Assembly (NCBI RefSeq): GCF_022829445.1
Contig: NZ_JAKSXY010000109.1
Span: forward strand, 105,213 to 169,212
Direction of reading: 5' to 3'
Source of the DNA: Methylobacterium sp. J-068
GTDB taxonomy: Bacteria; Pseudomonadota; Alphaproteobacteria; Rhizobiales; Beijerinckiaceae
Length of the DNA stretch: 64,000 nt
Shown here: piece by piece, positions 1-8,200 of the stretch
How positions within the stretch are numbered: position 1 is the stretch's first letter
How the letters are laid out: every line of letters begins with the position of its first letter
Notes under the pieces: generated by a model
The model's input: the letters and a program-made list of their open reading frames with translations, nothing else
What the model was told of the DNA's origin: nothing
Database searches by the model: none
Program-made: the position numbers and the translations under genes

Positions 1-610
1 CGCGATCCGTCGCGATCTCGTCGCGGGCGCGCGCCACCGTGTGGCCGCAGCGCGCCTGATAGAGCACGTAGATCTCCTCCAGCATCTCGCGGCCCGGCTC
101 CGGCGCGAGCCGCGCGAACAGGTCCGCGGGCAGCGCGATGCGCTCGTAGACCATCGGTACGCCGTCCTCGCTGCGGGTGCGCAGCAGGACCAGCACCTTC
201 GCGCCCGCCCCGAGACCGAGCCGGGCCCGATCCTGCGCGTCGGCCCGCGCCACCCCGGCCGCGAGGACGTGGGCCACGGGGCGGAACGGCCGACCGTCGC
301 CGTGGACGAAGCGCAGGAACCGGAAGCGGGAGCGATCGCTCGAATGCGGCACCACCTGCGTGCCGCGCCCGTGCTGGCGTTCCAGCAGGCCCTGCCCGAC
401 GAGGTCCTCCATCGCCTTGCGGATCGTTCCGATGGAGATGCCGAGATCGGTCGCGAGTTGCGGCTCGCTCGGCAGGTAGGTGCCCGGCTTCCAGGTCCCG
501 TCCACGATCCGGCGCAACATGAGGTCGCGCGCCTGCAGGTAGAGCGGGCGGCTCGCCAGCGGCTCGCTCGGGACCGGAGGCTCGGGTGCTGTCCGCATCG
601 GGTCCGACAT
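1..610 (-). CDS. GntR-family (HutC/UTRA) transcriptional regulator, C-terminus cut by window edge
   Basis: About 203 residues are visible from an ATG at 610, and the frame runs open off the window start. The N-terminal winged helix has the GntR pattern: RPLYLQ, a PGTYLPSEPQLA stretch, GTIRKAMEDL and QHGRGTQV. It is followed by the start of a UTRA ligand-binding domain (SRFRFLRF, VYERIALPADLF). It is divergent from the binding-protein/fumarate-reductase operon that starts at 719, so it is the probable local regulator. It is a paralogue of the GntR gene at 15610-16356, with the same RPLY.Q start and GRGTxV wing. The effector is unknown; by analogy with the family it would be a substrate or intermediate of the adjacent pathway. 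Confidence 0.88.
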   Translation of the reverse strand, partial: MSDPMRTAPEPPVPSEPLASRPLYLQARDLMLRRIVDGTWKPGTYLPSEPQLATDLGISIGTIRKAMEDLVGQGLLERQHGRGTQVVPHSSDRSRFRFLRFVHGDGRPFRPVAHVLAAGVARADAQDRARLGLGAGAKVLVLLRTRSEDGVPMVYERIALPADLFARLAPEPGREMLEEIYVLYQARCGHTVARARDEIATDR

Positions 611-617
611 CGGTAAC

Positions 618-629
618 TCATATATATGA
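618..629. promoter_or_regulatory. Perfect AT-rich palindrome, candidate GntR operator
   Basis: TCATATATATGA is a perfect 12-bp palindrome, followed at once by a further CATATG. It lies 8 bp upstream of the regulator's ATG on one side and just upstream of the operon's -35 box on the other. AT-rich dyads are rare in this 70% GC sequence, so autoregulation and control of the divergent operon by the GntR protein are likely. Confidence 0.5.
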
Positions 630-639
630 CATATGACCG

Positions 640-667
640 TTGACAGCGGTCGTTCCGAGCGTATCGT
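640..667 (+). promoter_or_regulatory. Candidate sigma-70 promoter of the binding-protein/fumarate-reductase operon
   Basis: TTGACA at 640-645 matches the -35 consensus exactly. After a 16-bp spacer comes TATCGT at 662-667 as a plausible -10. The start codon at 719 follows about 50 bp later, with GGAGG at 706-710 as ribosome binding site. The palindrome at 618-629 is immediately upstream. Confidence 0.5.
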
Positions 668-718
668 GACCCGGGTCACCGAACCAGAAGAATTCGGGCC
701 GACGCGGAGGACGACGAC

Positions 719-1756
719 ATGGTGCTGGGCCGTCTCATTCGGCGATGCGGAGTCGCGCGGCGCTGCGGGGTCGCGGCCCTGGTCTCGGCGAGCCTCCTGG
801 CCGGTTCGGGGGCCGCCTGGGCGGAGGCCTCCGTGGTGCGCCTCGCCAAGCAGTTCGGCATCTCCTACCTGCCCCTCACCGTGATGGAGGAGGAGCGGCT
901 CCTCGAGAAGCACGCGCGGCAGCAGGGGCTGGACCTCAAGACCGAGTGGCTGCGCTTCACCGGCGGCTCCGGCATGAACGAGGCCCTCCTCTCCGGGAAC
1001 CTGGATTTCGCCGCCGGCGGCGTCGGCCCGATGCTGACGATCTGGGGCCGCACCCGGGGCAACCTGATGGTCAAGGGCGTGGCGGCCCTCAACGCGATGC
1101 CGCTCTGGCTGGTGACCGTGAACCCGGCGGTGAAATCCATCAAGGACTTCACCGACAAGGACAAGATCGCCCTGCCCACGGTGAAGAGTTCGATCCAGGC
1201 GATCACCCTGCAGATGGCGGCCGAGAAGGCCTTCGGGCCCGGTCAGCAGGGCAAGCTCGATCCGCTCACGGTCTCGATGGGCCACCCCGACGCGCAGACG
1301 GCGATGCTCGGCGGCCGCTCCGAGATCACGGCGCATTTCGGCTCACCGCCCTTCCAGGAAATGGAGCTGAAGGATTCCCGCGCCCGCAAGGTGCTCGACA
1401 GCTACGACGTGCTGGGGGGCCCGCACACCTTCAACCTGGTCTGGGCGAGCAACCGCTTCGTCTCCGCCAACCCGAAGATCGTGGCCGCCTTCCGGGGCGC
1501 CCTCGAGGAGAGCCTGGCGCTGATCAAGGCGGAGCCCAACCGGGTCGCGGCCCTGTGGATCAAGGCTGAGAACGCCCGGCTGAGCGAGGCCGAAGCGGTG
1601 GAGATCATCCGGGCGCCGCAGACCCAGTGGACCAGCGCGCCCCTGAACATGCTCACCTATCTCGATTACATGAACCGCGCCGGCCTCGTCGGCGCCAAGG
1701 CCACCGATCAGGGCGAGCTGTTCTTCCCCGGCGCCGCCGCCAAGGCGGAGCGATAG
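719..1756 (+). CDS. ABC transporter substrate-binding protein, NitT/TauT (SsuA-like) family
   Basis: This is a 345-residue periplasmic binding protein. A signal peptide ends near residue 35 (AWA-EA) after an arginine-rich n-region and a hydrophobic core. The mature protein begins with the NMT1/SsuA-type layout: GISYLPLTVMEE, then TGGSGMNEALLSG and AAGGVGPML. GGAGG lies 8 bp before the ATG. It is the first gene of the operon and 4 bp ahead of the FeS subunit gene. A paralogue closes the operon at 8201-9217. No ABC permease or ATPase gene is nearby, which is unusual for this family. Members bind sulfonates, nitrate or pyrimidine precursors; given the neighbouring sulfonate genes, a sulfonate is plausible here but unproven. 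Confidence 0.85.
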   Translation: MVLGRLIRRCGVARRCGVAALVSASLLAGSGAAWAEASVVRLAKQFGISYLPLTVMEEERLLEKHARQQGLDLKTEWLRFTGGSGMNEALLSGNLDFAAGGVGPMLTIWGRTRGNLMVKGVAALNAMPLWLVTVNPAVKSIKDFTDKDKIALPTVKSSIQAITLQMAAEKAFGPGQQGKLDPLTVSMGHPDAQTAMLGGRSEITAHFGSPPFQEMELKDSRARKVLDSYDVLGGPHTFNLVWASNRFVSANPKIVAAFRGALEESLALIKAEPNRVAALWIKAENARLSEAEAVEIIRAPQTQWTSAPLNMLTYLDYMNRAGLVGAKATDQGELFFPGAAAKAER

Positions 1757-1760
1757 AGGC

Positions 1761-2546
1761 ATGAACGCCCCGGTTCCGAACGCCGCGCCCAGGGATCCGA
1801 CCGTCGAACCCGCGGCCGGCGCGATGCTGACGGTCCGCATCCGCCGGGACGACGGGTTCCAGACCTTCACCCTGGCGCGGCGGCCCGCCCAGACCATCCT
1901 CGACGTGGTCACCGCGATCCAGCGCGAGCAGGACCCGACGCTGGCCTACCGCTTCGCCTGCCGGGTCGGCATGTGCGGCTCCTGCGCCATGATGGTGAAC
2001 GGGCGCCCGCGCTGGACCTGCCGGACGCGGGTCGCGGCGGTGGCGGAGGGCGACGCCCTCACCCTCGAACCCCTGCGCAACCTGCCGGTGGTCAAGGATC
2101 TGGCCGTCGACATGGAGCCGTTCTTCACCAAGTGGACGGCCGCGCACGGCGCCTTCGAGCCCGGCGAGACGCCGCTCGGGGACTTCGCCGTGGTGGCACC
2201 GGATTCCCCCGAGCGCCGCGCCGTGGATGCGGGCATCGAGTGCATCAATTGCGGGGTCTGCTACGCCGCCTGCGATGTGGTCTCGTGGAACCCGGACTAT
2301 CTCGGCCCCGCCGCCCTCAACCGGGCCTGGACCCTGATCAACGATGTCCGCGACCAGGGCCGGGAGGCCCGCCTCGACGCCGTCTCGGGGGATGCCGGCT
2401 GCCAGTCCTGCCACACCCACATGAGCTGCACGGAGCATTGCCCGAAGGCGCTGGCGCCGACCTTCGCCATCGCGGGCCTCAAGCGCGAGACCGCGCGGAC
2501 CGCGCTGCGGCGGTTCGGCGCCCGGCATTTCCGGAGGTCGGCATGA
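1761..2546 (+). CDS. Fumarate reductase/succinate dehydrogenase-type iron-sulfur subunit (FrdB-like)
   Basis: This 261-residue electron-transfer subunit has all three cluster motifs. The [2Fe-2S] ligands are C67, C72, C75 and C87 (CRVGMCGSC). The [4Fe-4S] set is C161, C164, C167 and C227. The [3Fe-4S] set is C171, C217 and C223. The fourth cysteine of the plant-type motif is retained, as in FrdB, whereas E. coli SdhB has Asp there. The protein should pass electrons between the flavoprotein encoded at 4768-6498 and quinone through the two small membrane subunits. Its stop codon overlaps the next start (ATGA), indicating translational coupling. The flavoprotein gene is not adjacent, which is atypical. 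Confidence 0.9.
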   Translation: MNAPVPNAAPRDPTVEPAAGAMLTVRIRRDDGFQTFTLARRPAQTILDVVTAIQREQDPTLAYRFACRVGMCGSCAMMVNGRPRWTCRTRVAAVAEGDALTLEPLRNLPVVKDLAVDMEPFFTKWTAAHGAFEPGETPLGDFAVVAPDSPERRAVDAGIECINCGVCYAACDVVSWNPDYLGPAALNRAWTLINDVRDQGREARLDAVSGDAGCQSCHTHMSCTEHCPKALAPTFAIAGLKRETARTALRRFGARHFRRSA

Positions 2547-2872
2547 GCCCGCTCCTCTACGTCGCCCAGCGCGGCACCGCGGTGATCCTCGCCGTCGCGG
2601 TGGCGGTCCATCTCGGCACGATCCTGTACGCCGTGCGCGGCGGCCTCACCGCCGGGGAGATCCTCGGCCGCACCCAGGGCAACCTCGCCTTCCTGCTGTT
2701 CTACGGGACCTTCGTCGTCGCGGCGGCGATCCATGCCCCCATCGGCCTGCGCAGCATCCTGCGCGAGTGGACGCCCTGGCGCGGACGCTCCCTCGACGGC
2801 GCGATGCTCGGCGTCGCGGCGCTCCTCGTCGTCCTCGGGCTGCGCGCCGCCCTCGCGGTCTACGTCGCATGA
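2543..2872 (+). CDS. Fumarate reductase/succinate dehydrogenase-like membrane anchor subunit
   Basis: This 109-residue protein has three hydrophobic segments, near residues 8-30, 47-66 and 88-107. Histidines in the first two helices (VAVHLG, AAIHAPIG) are candidate heme b ligands. The ATG overlaps the FeS-subunit stop and its own TGA overlaps the next ATG, so B, D and C subunits form a tightly coupled block. Sequence divergence in such anchors is high, so assignment rests on size, topology and position between the FeS and cytochrome b-type subunits. Confidence 0.75.
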   Translation: MSPLLYVAQRGTAVILAVAVAVHLGTILYAVRGGLTAGEILGRTQGNLAFLLFYGTFVVAAAIHAPIGLRSILREWTPWRGRSLDGAMLGVAALLVVLGLRAALAVYVA

Positions 2873-3243
2873 GCGCCGGGACGCAGTCCGCCCCCCTGCC
2901 CCGGCGCGGCGCGGCGCGTCCCCGCGCGGGCTTCGCGGCGGCCCTCCTGCACCGCCTGTCGGGCATCGCCCTCGCGCTGTTCCTGCCGATGCACTTCATC
3001 GCGCTGGGAACCGCGCTCCAGGGGGCCGACCGGCTCGAGAGCTTCCTCGGGCTGACCCATAACGGCTTCGTGCGCGCGGCCGAATGGGGCCTCGTCAGCG
3101 CGCTCGCCCTGCACATGGTCCTCGGACTGCGCGTGCTGGCCATCGAATGGTTCGCCACCCGTGAGCGGACGGCGCTGATCGTCTCGGCCTGCGTGGCGGC
3201 CGGCCTGGCGGTCGGGCTGCTGTTCCTCCTCGGCGGCGCCTGA
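2869..3243 (+). CDS. Succinate dehydrogenase cytochrome b-type membrane subunit (SdhC-like)
   Basis: This 124-residue subunit has an arginine-rich N-terminus followed by the SdhC-type signature HRLSGIALALFLPMHFIAL, where the HRxSG part contributes to the quinone pocket. Three membrane helices follow. A histidine in ALALHMVLGLRVL is the expected heme b ligand. It overlaps the preceding gene by 4 bp. It is separated by 26 bp from the hydratase alpha gene, which carries its own AAAGGAG ribosome binding site. With the gene at 2543 it completes the membrane domain of the complex. Confidence 0.82.
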   Translation: MSAGTQSAPLPRRGAARPRAGFAAALLHRLSGIALALFLPMHFIALGTALQGADRLESFLGLTHNGFVRAAEWGLVSALALHMVLGLRVLAIEWFATRERTALIVSACVAAGLAVGLLFLLGGA

Positions 3244-3269
3244 ACGCCAACCCCTCAAAGGAGACCGGC

Positions 3270-4142
3270 ATGGACCTCGACCTCACCGAAGTCGAAGCGT
3301 TGTGCAGGGACCTCTACGTCCGTGCCCTGAAGCTGCTGCCCCCCGACATCAAGGCGGGCTTCGCCGACCTCGCGCGCGACGAGACGAGCGCCACCGGCCG
3401 GGCGATCCTCGGCACCATGGTGGAGAACATCGCGGTGGCCGAGCGCACCCGCAACATCCTGTGCCAGGATACCGGCATCCCGATCTACAACGTGGTGATC
3501 GGGCGCGACGTGCGCTTCGACGGCGCCGACCTCAAGGCCGCCATCCGGCGCGGCTGCGCGCGCGCCACCACCGAGCATTCCCTGCGCTCCTCCGTGGTCC
3601 ACCCGATCACCCGCGTGAACGAGCAGACCTCCTGCGGCATCCGCGTGCCGATCATCCATGTCGATTTCGACGAGCGGCCCGAGACGGTCTCCATCGAGAT
3701 GATCCCGAAGGGGTCGGGCTCCGAGAACGGCTCGTTCCTGCAGATGCTGCTGCCCTCCGACGGCATCAACGCGGTCAAGCGCTTCGTGATCGACCGGGTG
3801 ATCGAGCTCGGCGGCCGGGTCTGCCCGCCGACCATCGTGGGCGTCGGCATCGGCGGCACCTCGGACCTCTGCATGCACCTCGCCAAGGTGGCGGCGACCC
3901 GCAAGCTGCGCACCGCCTGCTCCGACCCGGAGGGTGCGCGGATCGAGGTGGAACTGTCGCGCGCAGTCAACGAACTCGGCATCGGGCCGCAGGGGCTCGG
4001 CGGCCGCTCCACCAGCTTTGCCGTCCACGTCGAGGTCGCCGCGACCCACATCACCCAGAACCCGGTGGCGGTGAACATCCAGTGCCATTCGGCCCGCCGC
4101 GCCAAGGCGACCTTCACGCCGGGCGGCATCGCCTTCGACTGA
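3270..4142 (+). CDS. Class I fumarate hydratase / L-tartrate dehydratase-type alpha subunit
   Basis: This 290-residue oxygen-sensitive [4Fe-4S] hydratase subunit shows the class I hallmarks: C65 in NILCQDTGIP, the RRGCARATTEHSLRSSVVHP region, SCGIRVPIIH, the SGSENGSF loop and a VCPPTIVGVGIGGT segment with a second cluster cysteine. Family members (FumA N-half, TtdA, mesaconases) add water across C4 trans-dicarboxylates. The beta subunit follows after 20 bp. The location between the membrane and flavoprotein subunits of a fumarate-reductase-like complex implies that the hydratase acts on the same unsaturated dicarboxylate. The exact substrate cannot be read from the sequence. Confidence 0.9.
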   Translation: MDLDLTEVEALCRDLYVRALKLLPPDIKAGFADLARDETSATGRAILGTMVENIAVAERTRNILCQDTGIPIYNVVIGRDVRFDGADLKAAIRRGCARATTEHSLRSSVVHPITRVNEQTSCGIRVPIIHVDFDERPETVSIEMIPKGSGSENGSFLQMLLPSDGINAVKRFVIDRVIELGGRVCPPTIVGVGIGGTSDLCMHLAKVAATRKLRTACSDPEGARIEVELSRAVNELGIGPQGLGGRSTSFAVHVEVAATHITQNPVAVNIQCHSARRAKATFTPGGIAFD

Positions 4143-4162
4143 GTCACGAGGAGGGCCGCGTC

Positions 4163-4768
4163 ATGCACCACGTACTCGACATGCCGATCGACGCCGCCCA
4201 GGCCCGCGCCCTGCGGATCGGCGACACCGTCACCCTGCGCAAAACCCTGTTCGGCATCCGGGACGCGACCCTGATCCACATGTTCGACCGGGAGCGCCGG
4301 ACGCATCTCGATCTCACCGGCCACGCCGTGATCCATACGGCGCCCAACGTCCACCGCGTGCCGGTCTCGCCCGAGGCGCCCGTCGGCTACGCGCCGTTCT
4401 GCATCGGCACCACCACCTCCATGCGGATGGAGCGCTTCACCGACGCCCTGATGCGGCGCGAGGGCGTGCGCCTCATCGTGGGCAAGGGCGGCATGGGCCC
4501 GAAGACCCTCGAGGCCTTCGCCGAGCAGGGCGGCGCCTACCTCGCCATCGTCGGCGGGGCGGCCGCCCTGGAGACCACCTGGATCGAGCGGATCGAGGAC
4601 ATCGACCTCGACGACCTGCATCCCGAGAGCCTGTGGAAGTTCGCGATCCGCGATTTCGGTCCTCTCCTCGTCGGGATGGATTCCCATGGCGGCTCGCTCT
4701 TCGCCGACGTCCAGCGCGACGTCGCCGGCCGGCGCGACGCCGTCATCGCGAGCCTGGGAGCCGCCTGA
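4163..4768 (+). CDS. Class I fumarate hydratase / tartrate dehydratase-type beta subunit
   Basis: This 201-residue swivelling subunit corresponds to the FumA C-terminal half or TtdB. Visible motifs are ALRIGDTVTLRKTLFGIRDA, GHAVIHTAPNV, GTTTSMRME, GKGGMGPKTLEA and the near-C-terminal PESLWKFAIRDFGPLLV. An upstream ACGAGGAGGG provides the ribosome binding site. The stop overlaps the flavoprotein start (TGATG), which ties hydratase and redox genes into one translational unit. Together with the alpha subunit it should form the heteromeric hydratase. Confidence 0.88.
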   Translation: MHHVLDMPIDAAQARALRIGDTVTLRKTLFGIRDATLIHMFDRERRTHLDLTGHAVIHTAPNVHRVPVSPEAPVGYAPFCIGTTTSMRMERFTDALMRREGVRLIVGKGGMGPKTLEAFAEQGGAYLAIVGGAAALETTWIERIEDIDLDDLHPESLWKFAIRDFGPLLVGMDSHGGSLFADVQRDVAGRRDAVIASLGAA

Positions 4769-6498
4769 TGCGCGCCGTACCGACGACGATCGAGACCGAC
4801 ATCCTGATCCTCGGCTCCGGGGGCGCCGGCCTGTTCGCGGCGCTGCACGCCAAGAAGGCGGCGCCCGACCTCGACGTCACGGTCGCGGTGAAGGGTCTGC
4901 TGGGCAAGTGCGGCTGCACCCGCATGGTCCAGGGCGGCTACAACGTCGCCCTGGCGCCCGGCGATTCCGTCGAGCGCCACTTCATGGACACGATCGAGGG
5001 CGGCAAGTGGCTCAACAACCAGGAGCTGGCCTGGACCCTGGTGACCGAGGCGCAGGTCCGCATCCGCGAACTCGAGAGCGAGCTCGGCTGCTTCTTCGAC
5101 CGCAATCCCGACGGCAGCGTCCACCAGAAGGCCTTCGCGGGCCAGACCTTCGACCGGACCGTGCACAAGGGCGACCTCACCGGCATCGAAATCATCAACC
5201 GCCTCTCCGAGCAGGTCTGGCGCCGCGACGTCCGGCGCCTGGAGGACCACCGCGCCCTCGAACTGATCCCGGCCGCCGACGGCTCCGGCCTCGCCGGGGT
5301 GTTGATGCTCGACATGCGCACCGGCGTGCCCGTTCTGGTGCGGGCCAAGGCGACCCTGCTCGCCACGGGCGGCGGCCCGACCATGTACAAGTTCCACACG
5401 CCGTCGGGCGACAAGACCTGCGACGGCCTCGCCATGGCCCTGCGCGCCGGGCTCCCGTTACGCGACATGGAGATGGTGCAGTTCCATCCCACCGGCCTGC
5501 TCGCGGGCGCGGGCACGCGGATGACCGGCACGGTGCTGGAGGAGGGCCTGCGGGGCGCGGGCGGCTACCTGCTCGATGCCTCGCTCGAGCGCTTCATGCA
5601 CCATTACGATCCGCGCGCCGAGCGGGCGACCCGCGACGTCGTCAGCCGCTCGATCATGCGGCGCATCCGCGAGGGTCACGCCAGCCCCAACGGGGGCGTC
5701 TACATCCAGATGAGCCATCTCGGCCCCGAGGACGTGCGGCGCAAGTTCAAGGGCATGGTGGAGCGCTGCGCCGATTGCGGCTTCGACCTCGCCGGCGGCC
5801 ATGTCGAGGTCATCCCCACCGCCCATTACATGATGGGCGGGGTCGAGTTCCGCCCCGGCTGCGGCACCGAGCTGCCGCGCCTCTACGCGGCGGGTGAGGA
5901 TACCGGCGGGGTCCACGGCGCCAACCGCCTCGGCGGCAACGGTGTCGCCAACTCGACGGTGTTCGGCGGCCTCGCCGGGGCCGCCATGGCGCGCGACATC
6001 CGGGACGTGCGGCATCCGGCCGAGCCCGATCCCCACGCGATCGAGGCCGGGCTGGCGCGTGTCTACGGCCCCCTCGGGCGTCCGTCCGGGGATCTCGAGG
6101 CGATCCGCGAAGCCCTCTACGCGACGATGTGGGACGATGTCGGCATCCTGCGCGACGCGGCCGGGCTGGCGCGCGCCGGCACCCGCCTCGCCGACCTCGC
6201 CGAGGCCGTCGCCCGGGCCGGAATCGCCGACGGCGACCGCCGCTACAACCTGACCTGGATGGACCGGCTGAATCTCGAGAATCTCGTCCTCGTCAGCCAG
6301 TCGATCTGCGCCGCCGCCCTCGCGCGCACCGACAGCCGGGGCGCGCATTTCCGCGAGGACTTCCCCGAGGCCTCCGACCTCGCGACCTCGCGCTACACCG
6401 TGGTCCGCCAGGACGAGGCCGGGCTCGGCGTCACCATGGAACCCGTCGCCTTCACGCATGTGCGCCCGGGCGATTCCCTGCTCGACGCGGCGGCCTGA
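4768..6498 (+). CDS. Fumarate reductase/succinate dehydrogenase-type flavoprotein subunit, lacking the flavinylation histidine
   Basis: This 576-residue FAD protein has a dinucleotide motif at residues 14-28 (ILGSGGAGLFAALHA). Dicarboxylate-site residues are conserved: H240 in QFHPTGL, R289 in RDVVSRS, H353 in IPTAHYMMGG and R387 in GANRLGGNG. The histidine that binds FAD covalently in SdhA/FrdA is replaced by C50 (GKCGCTRMVQGG), so FAD is probably non-covalent, as in L-aspartate oxidase. It pairs with the FeS subunit at 1761 although five genes separate their starts. A fumarate-type C4 substrate is expected. Loss of covalent FAD usually favours reduction over succinate oxidation, or a different substrate. 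L-aspartate oxidase is less likely because the operon supplies FeS and membrane partners. Confidence 0.88.
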   Translation: MRAVPTTIETDILILGSGGAGLFAALHAKKAAPDLDVTVAVKGLLGKCGCTRMVQGGYNVALAPGDSVERHFMDTIEGGKWLNNQELAWTLVTEAQVRIRELESELGCFFDRNPDGSVHQKAFAGQTFDRTVHKGDLTGIEIINRLSEQVWRRDVRRLEDHRALELIPAADGSGLAGVLMLDMRTGVPVLVRAKATLLATGGGPTMYKFHTPSGDKTCDGLAMALRAGLPLRDMEMVQFHPTGLLAGAGTRMTGTVLEEGLRGAGGYLLDASLERFMHHYDPRAERATRDVVSRSIMRRIREGHASPNGGVYIQMSHLGPEDVRRKFKGMVERCADCGFDLAGGHVEVIPTAHYMMGGVEFRPGCGTELPRLYAAGEDTGGVHGANRLGGNGVANSTVFGGLAGAAMARDIRDVRHPAEPDPHAIEAGLARVYGPLGRPSGDLEAIREALYATMWDDVGILRDAAGLARAGTRLADLAEAVARAGIADGDRRYNLTWMDRLNLENLVLVSQSICAAALARTDSRGAHFREDFPEASDLATSRYTVVRQDEAGLGVTMEPVAFTHVRPGDSLLDAAA

Positions 6499-6534
6499 GC
6501 CGCCGCGGCACGACCGATCCCGGAAAGGAATGCC

Positions 6535-8163
6535 ATGGCCCACCCGCGCGGAGCCGACATCGTCGTCGAGACGCTGGAGCGCCTCGGCGTCACCCGCGTC
6601 TTCACGCTGTCGGGCAACCACATCATGCCGATCTTCGACGCGCTGCTGTCGACGGGCATCGGGGTGGTTCACGTCCGCCAGGAAGCGGCCTGCGTCCACA
6701 TGGCCGATGCCTGGGGGCGCCTGACCGGCGAGGTCGGCATCGCCCTCGTCACGGGCGGCCAGGGGCACACCAACGCCGCCGCCGCCCTGTTCACCGCCCT
6801 GGCGGCGGAGAGCCCCGTCCTCCTGCTCTCGGGCCATGCCGGGGTGTCGGAGGCTGGGCGCGGCGCGTTCCAGGAACTCGCCCAGGCCGACATCGCCCGC
6901 CCGATGACGAAGGCTTCCTGGACGGCGACCTCCGTCGAGACGCTCGCCGACGACATCGCCCGTGCCATGCGCATCGCCCGCGAGGGCCGGCCCGGCCCCG
7001 TCCATCTCAGCCTGCCGGTCGATCTCCTCGAGGCCACCTTCGCCCCGGCCGAGGCAGGGTCGTCGGGCGACTCGGAGGCGGAGATCCGGGTCACGGAGCC
7101 GGGGGACGACCTCGTCGAAGCCGTGGCGGCGGAACTCGCTCGCGCCGAACGGCCCCTGATCCTGTGCGGCCCGGCGGCCTGCGGCGCGCGGGGACGGGCG
7201 CTGATGTCGGCCCTCGAGGAGGCGTCGGGCATCCCCGTGATCGGCATGGAGAGCCCGCGCGGCCTCAACGATCCGAGCCTCGGCGCCTTCGCGGAGATCC
7301 TGCCGCGGGCCGATTGCCTCGTGCTCGTCGGCAAGCCCCTCGACTTCACCCTGAAGTTCGGCGACGCCCCGGCGGTGGCGCCCGGCTGCGGCTTCGTCGT
7401 CGTCGATCCCGACCCCGCGCTCGTGGCCCGCGTCGACCCCGCCAGACTGGCGGTCTCCGGCACGGCGGATTCCCTCCCGATGCTGGCCGCGCTGACGCGC
7501 CGCCTGGCCGACCGGCCGCGATCGGCGTGGCGCGCGGAGGCGCGGGCGGCCGTCGATTACCGGCCGGCCGGCTGGGCGGATCTGCGCGGGGCGGAGGGAC
7601 GGCTTCACCCGGTGGAACTGTGCCGGGGCGTGGCGGCCTTCCTCGACCGGCATCCCGACGGCACCCTGATCTGCGACGGCGGCGAGATCGGGCAATGGCC
7701 CCAGGCCCTGGTGCGGGCGCGCCACCGCCTCGTCAACGGCGTCTCGGGCACCATCGGCGCCTCGCTGCCTTTCGCCATCGCGAGCCGGATCCTGAACCCG
7801 GCCGGGCCCGTGGTCGCCGTCCTGGGGGACGGCACCTTCGGCTTCCACATGGCCGAGTTCGACACGGCCGTGCGCTACGGCCTGCCCTTCATCGCGGTCG
7901 TGGGCAACGATGCCCGCTGGAACGCCGAGTACCAGATCCAGTTGCGCCAGTACGGACCGGAGCGGGCGCGGCACTGCGACCTCCTGGGTTCGCGCTACGA
8001 TCGCGTCGCGACGGCGCTCGGCGGCCACGGCGCCCTCGTCACCAGCGCCGACGCCCTGCCGCAGGCCCTGGAGGCCGCGCATGCGAGCGGCCTGCCGGCC
8101 TGCCTCAACGTCATGATCGAGAGCGTTCCCGCGCCCATGATCCGCCGGCCGCAGGCCGGCTAG
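6535..8163 (+). CDS. Thiamine-pyrophosphate-dependent enzyme, acetolactate synthase-like superfamily
   Basis: This 542-residue protein has the three-domain TPP fold. The N-terminal Pyr domain carries the proton-relay glutamate E50 (HVRQEAACVHMADAWGR). A central domain contains PLILCGPAACG. The C-terminal PP domain has the GDGTFGFHMAEFDTA metal/TPP motif. It follows the flavoprotein gene by 36 bp with an AAAGGAA ribosome binding site. It is shorter than sulfoacetaldehyde acetyltransferase and is a single chain, unlike typical two-subunit sulfopyruvate decarboxylases. Decarboxylation or carboligation of a 2-oxo acid made by the upstream enzymes is the natural inference. The true reaction is unknown. 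Confidence 0.82.
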   Translation: MAHPRGADIVVETLERLGVTRVFTLSGNHIMPIFDALLSTGIGVVHVRQEAACVHMADAWGRLTGEVGIALVTGGQGHTNAAAALFTALAAESPVLLLSGHAGVSEAGRGAFQELAQADIARPMTKASWTATSVETLADDIARAMRIAREGRPGPVHLSLPVDLLEATFAPAEAGSSGDSEAEIRVTEPGDDLVEAVAAELARAERPLILCGPAACGARGRALMSALEEASGIPVIGMESPRGLNDPSLGAFAEILPRADCLVLVGKPLDFTLKFGDAPAVAPGCGFVVVDPDPALVARVDPARLAVSGTADSLPMLAALTRRLADRPRSAWRAEARAAVDYRPAGWADLRGAEGRLHPVELCRGVAAFLDRHPDGTLICDGGEIGQWPQALVRARHRLVNGVSGTIGASLPFAIASRILNPAGPVVAVLGDGTFGFHMAEFDTAVRYGLPFIAVVGNDARWNAEYQIQLRQYGPERARHCDLLGSRYDRVATALGGHGALVTSADALPQALEAAHASGLPACLNVMIESVPAPMIRRPQAG

Positions 8164-8200
8164 TTCTCGTCGCGGCCGGCATCGGCCAAGGGAGGTTCAC

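Noticed and set aside
4768..6498. L-aspartate oxidase (NadB)
   Set aside because: Although FAD is probably non-covalent, the operon supplies a three-cluster FeS subunit and two membrane anchors, and no nadA or nadC is nearby.
6535..8163. Sulfoacetaldehyde acetyltransferase (Xsc)
   Set aside because: At 542 residues it is shorter than Xsc, and the region around the E50 relay does not match the Xsc pattern; no pta gene follows.
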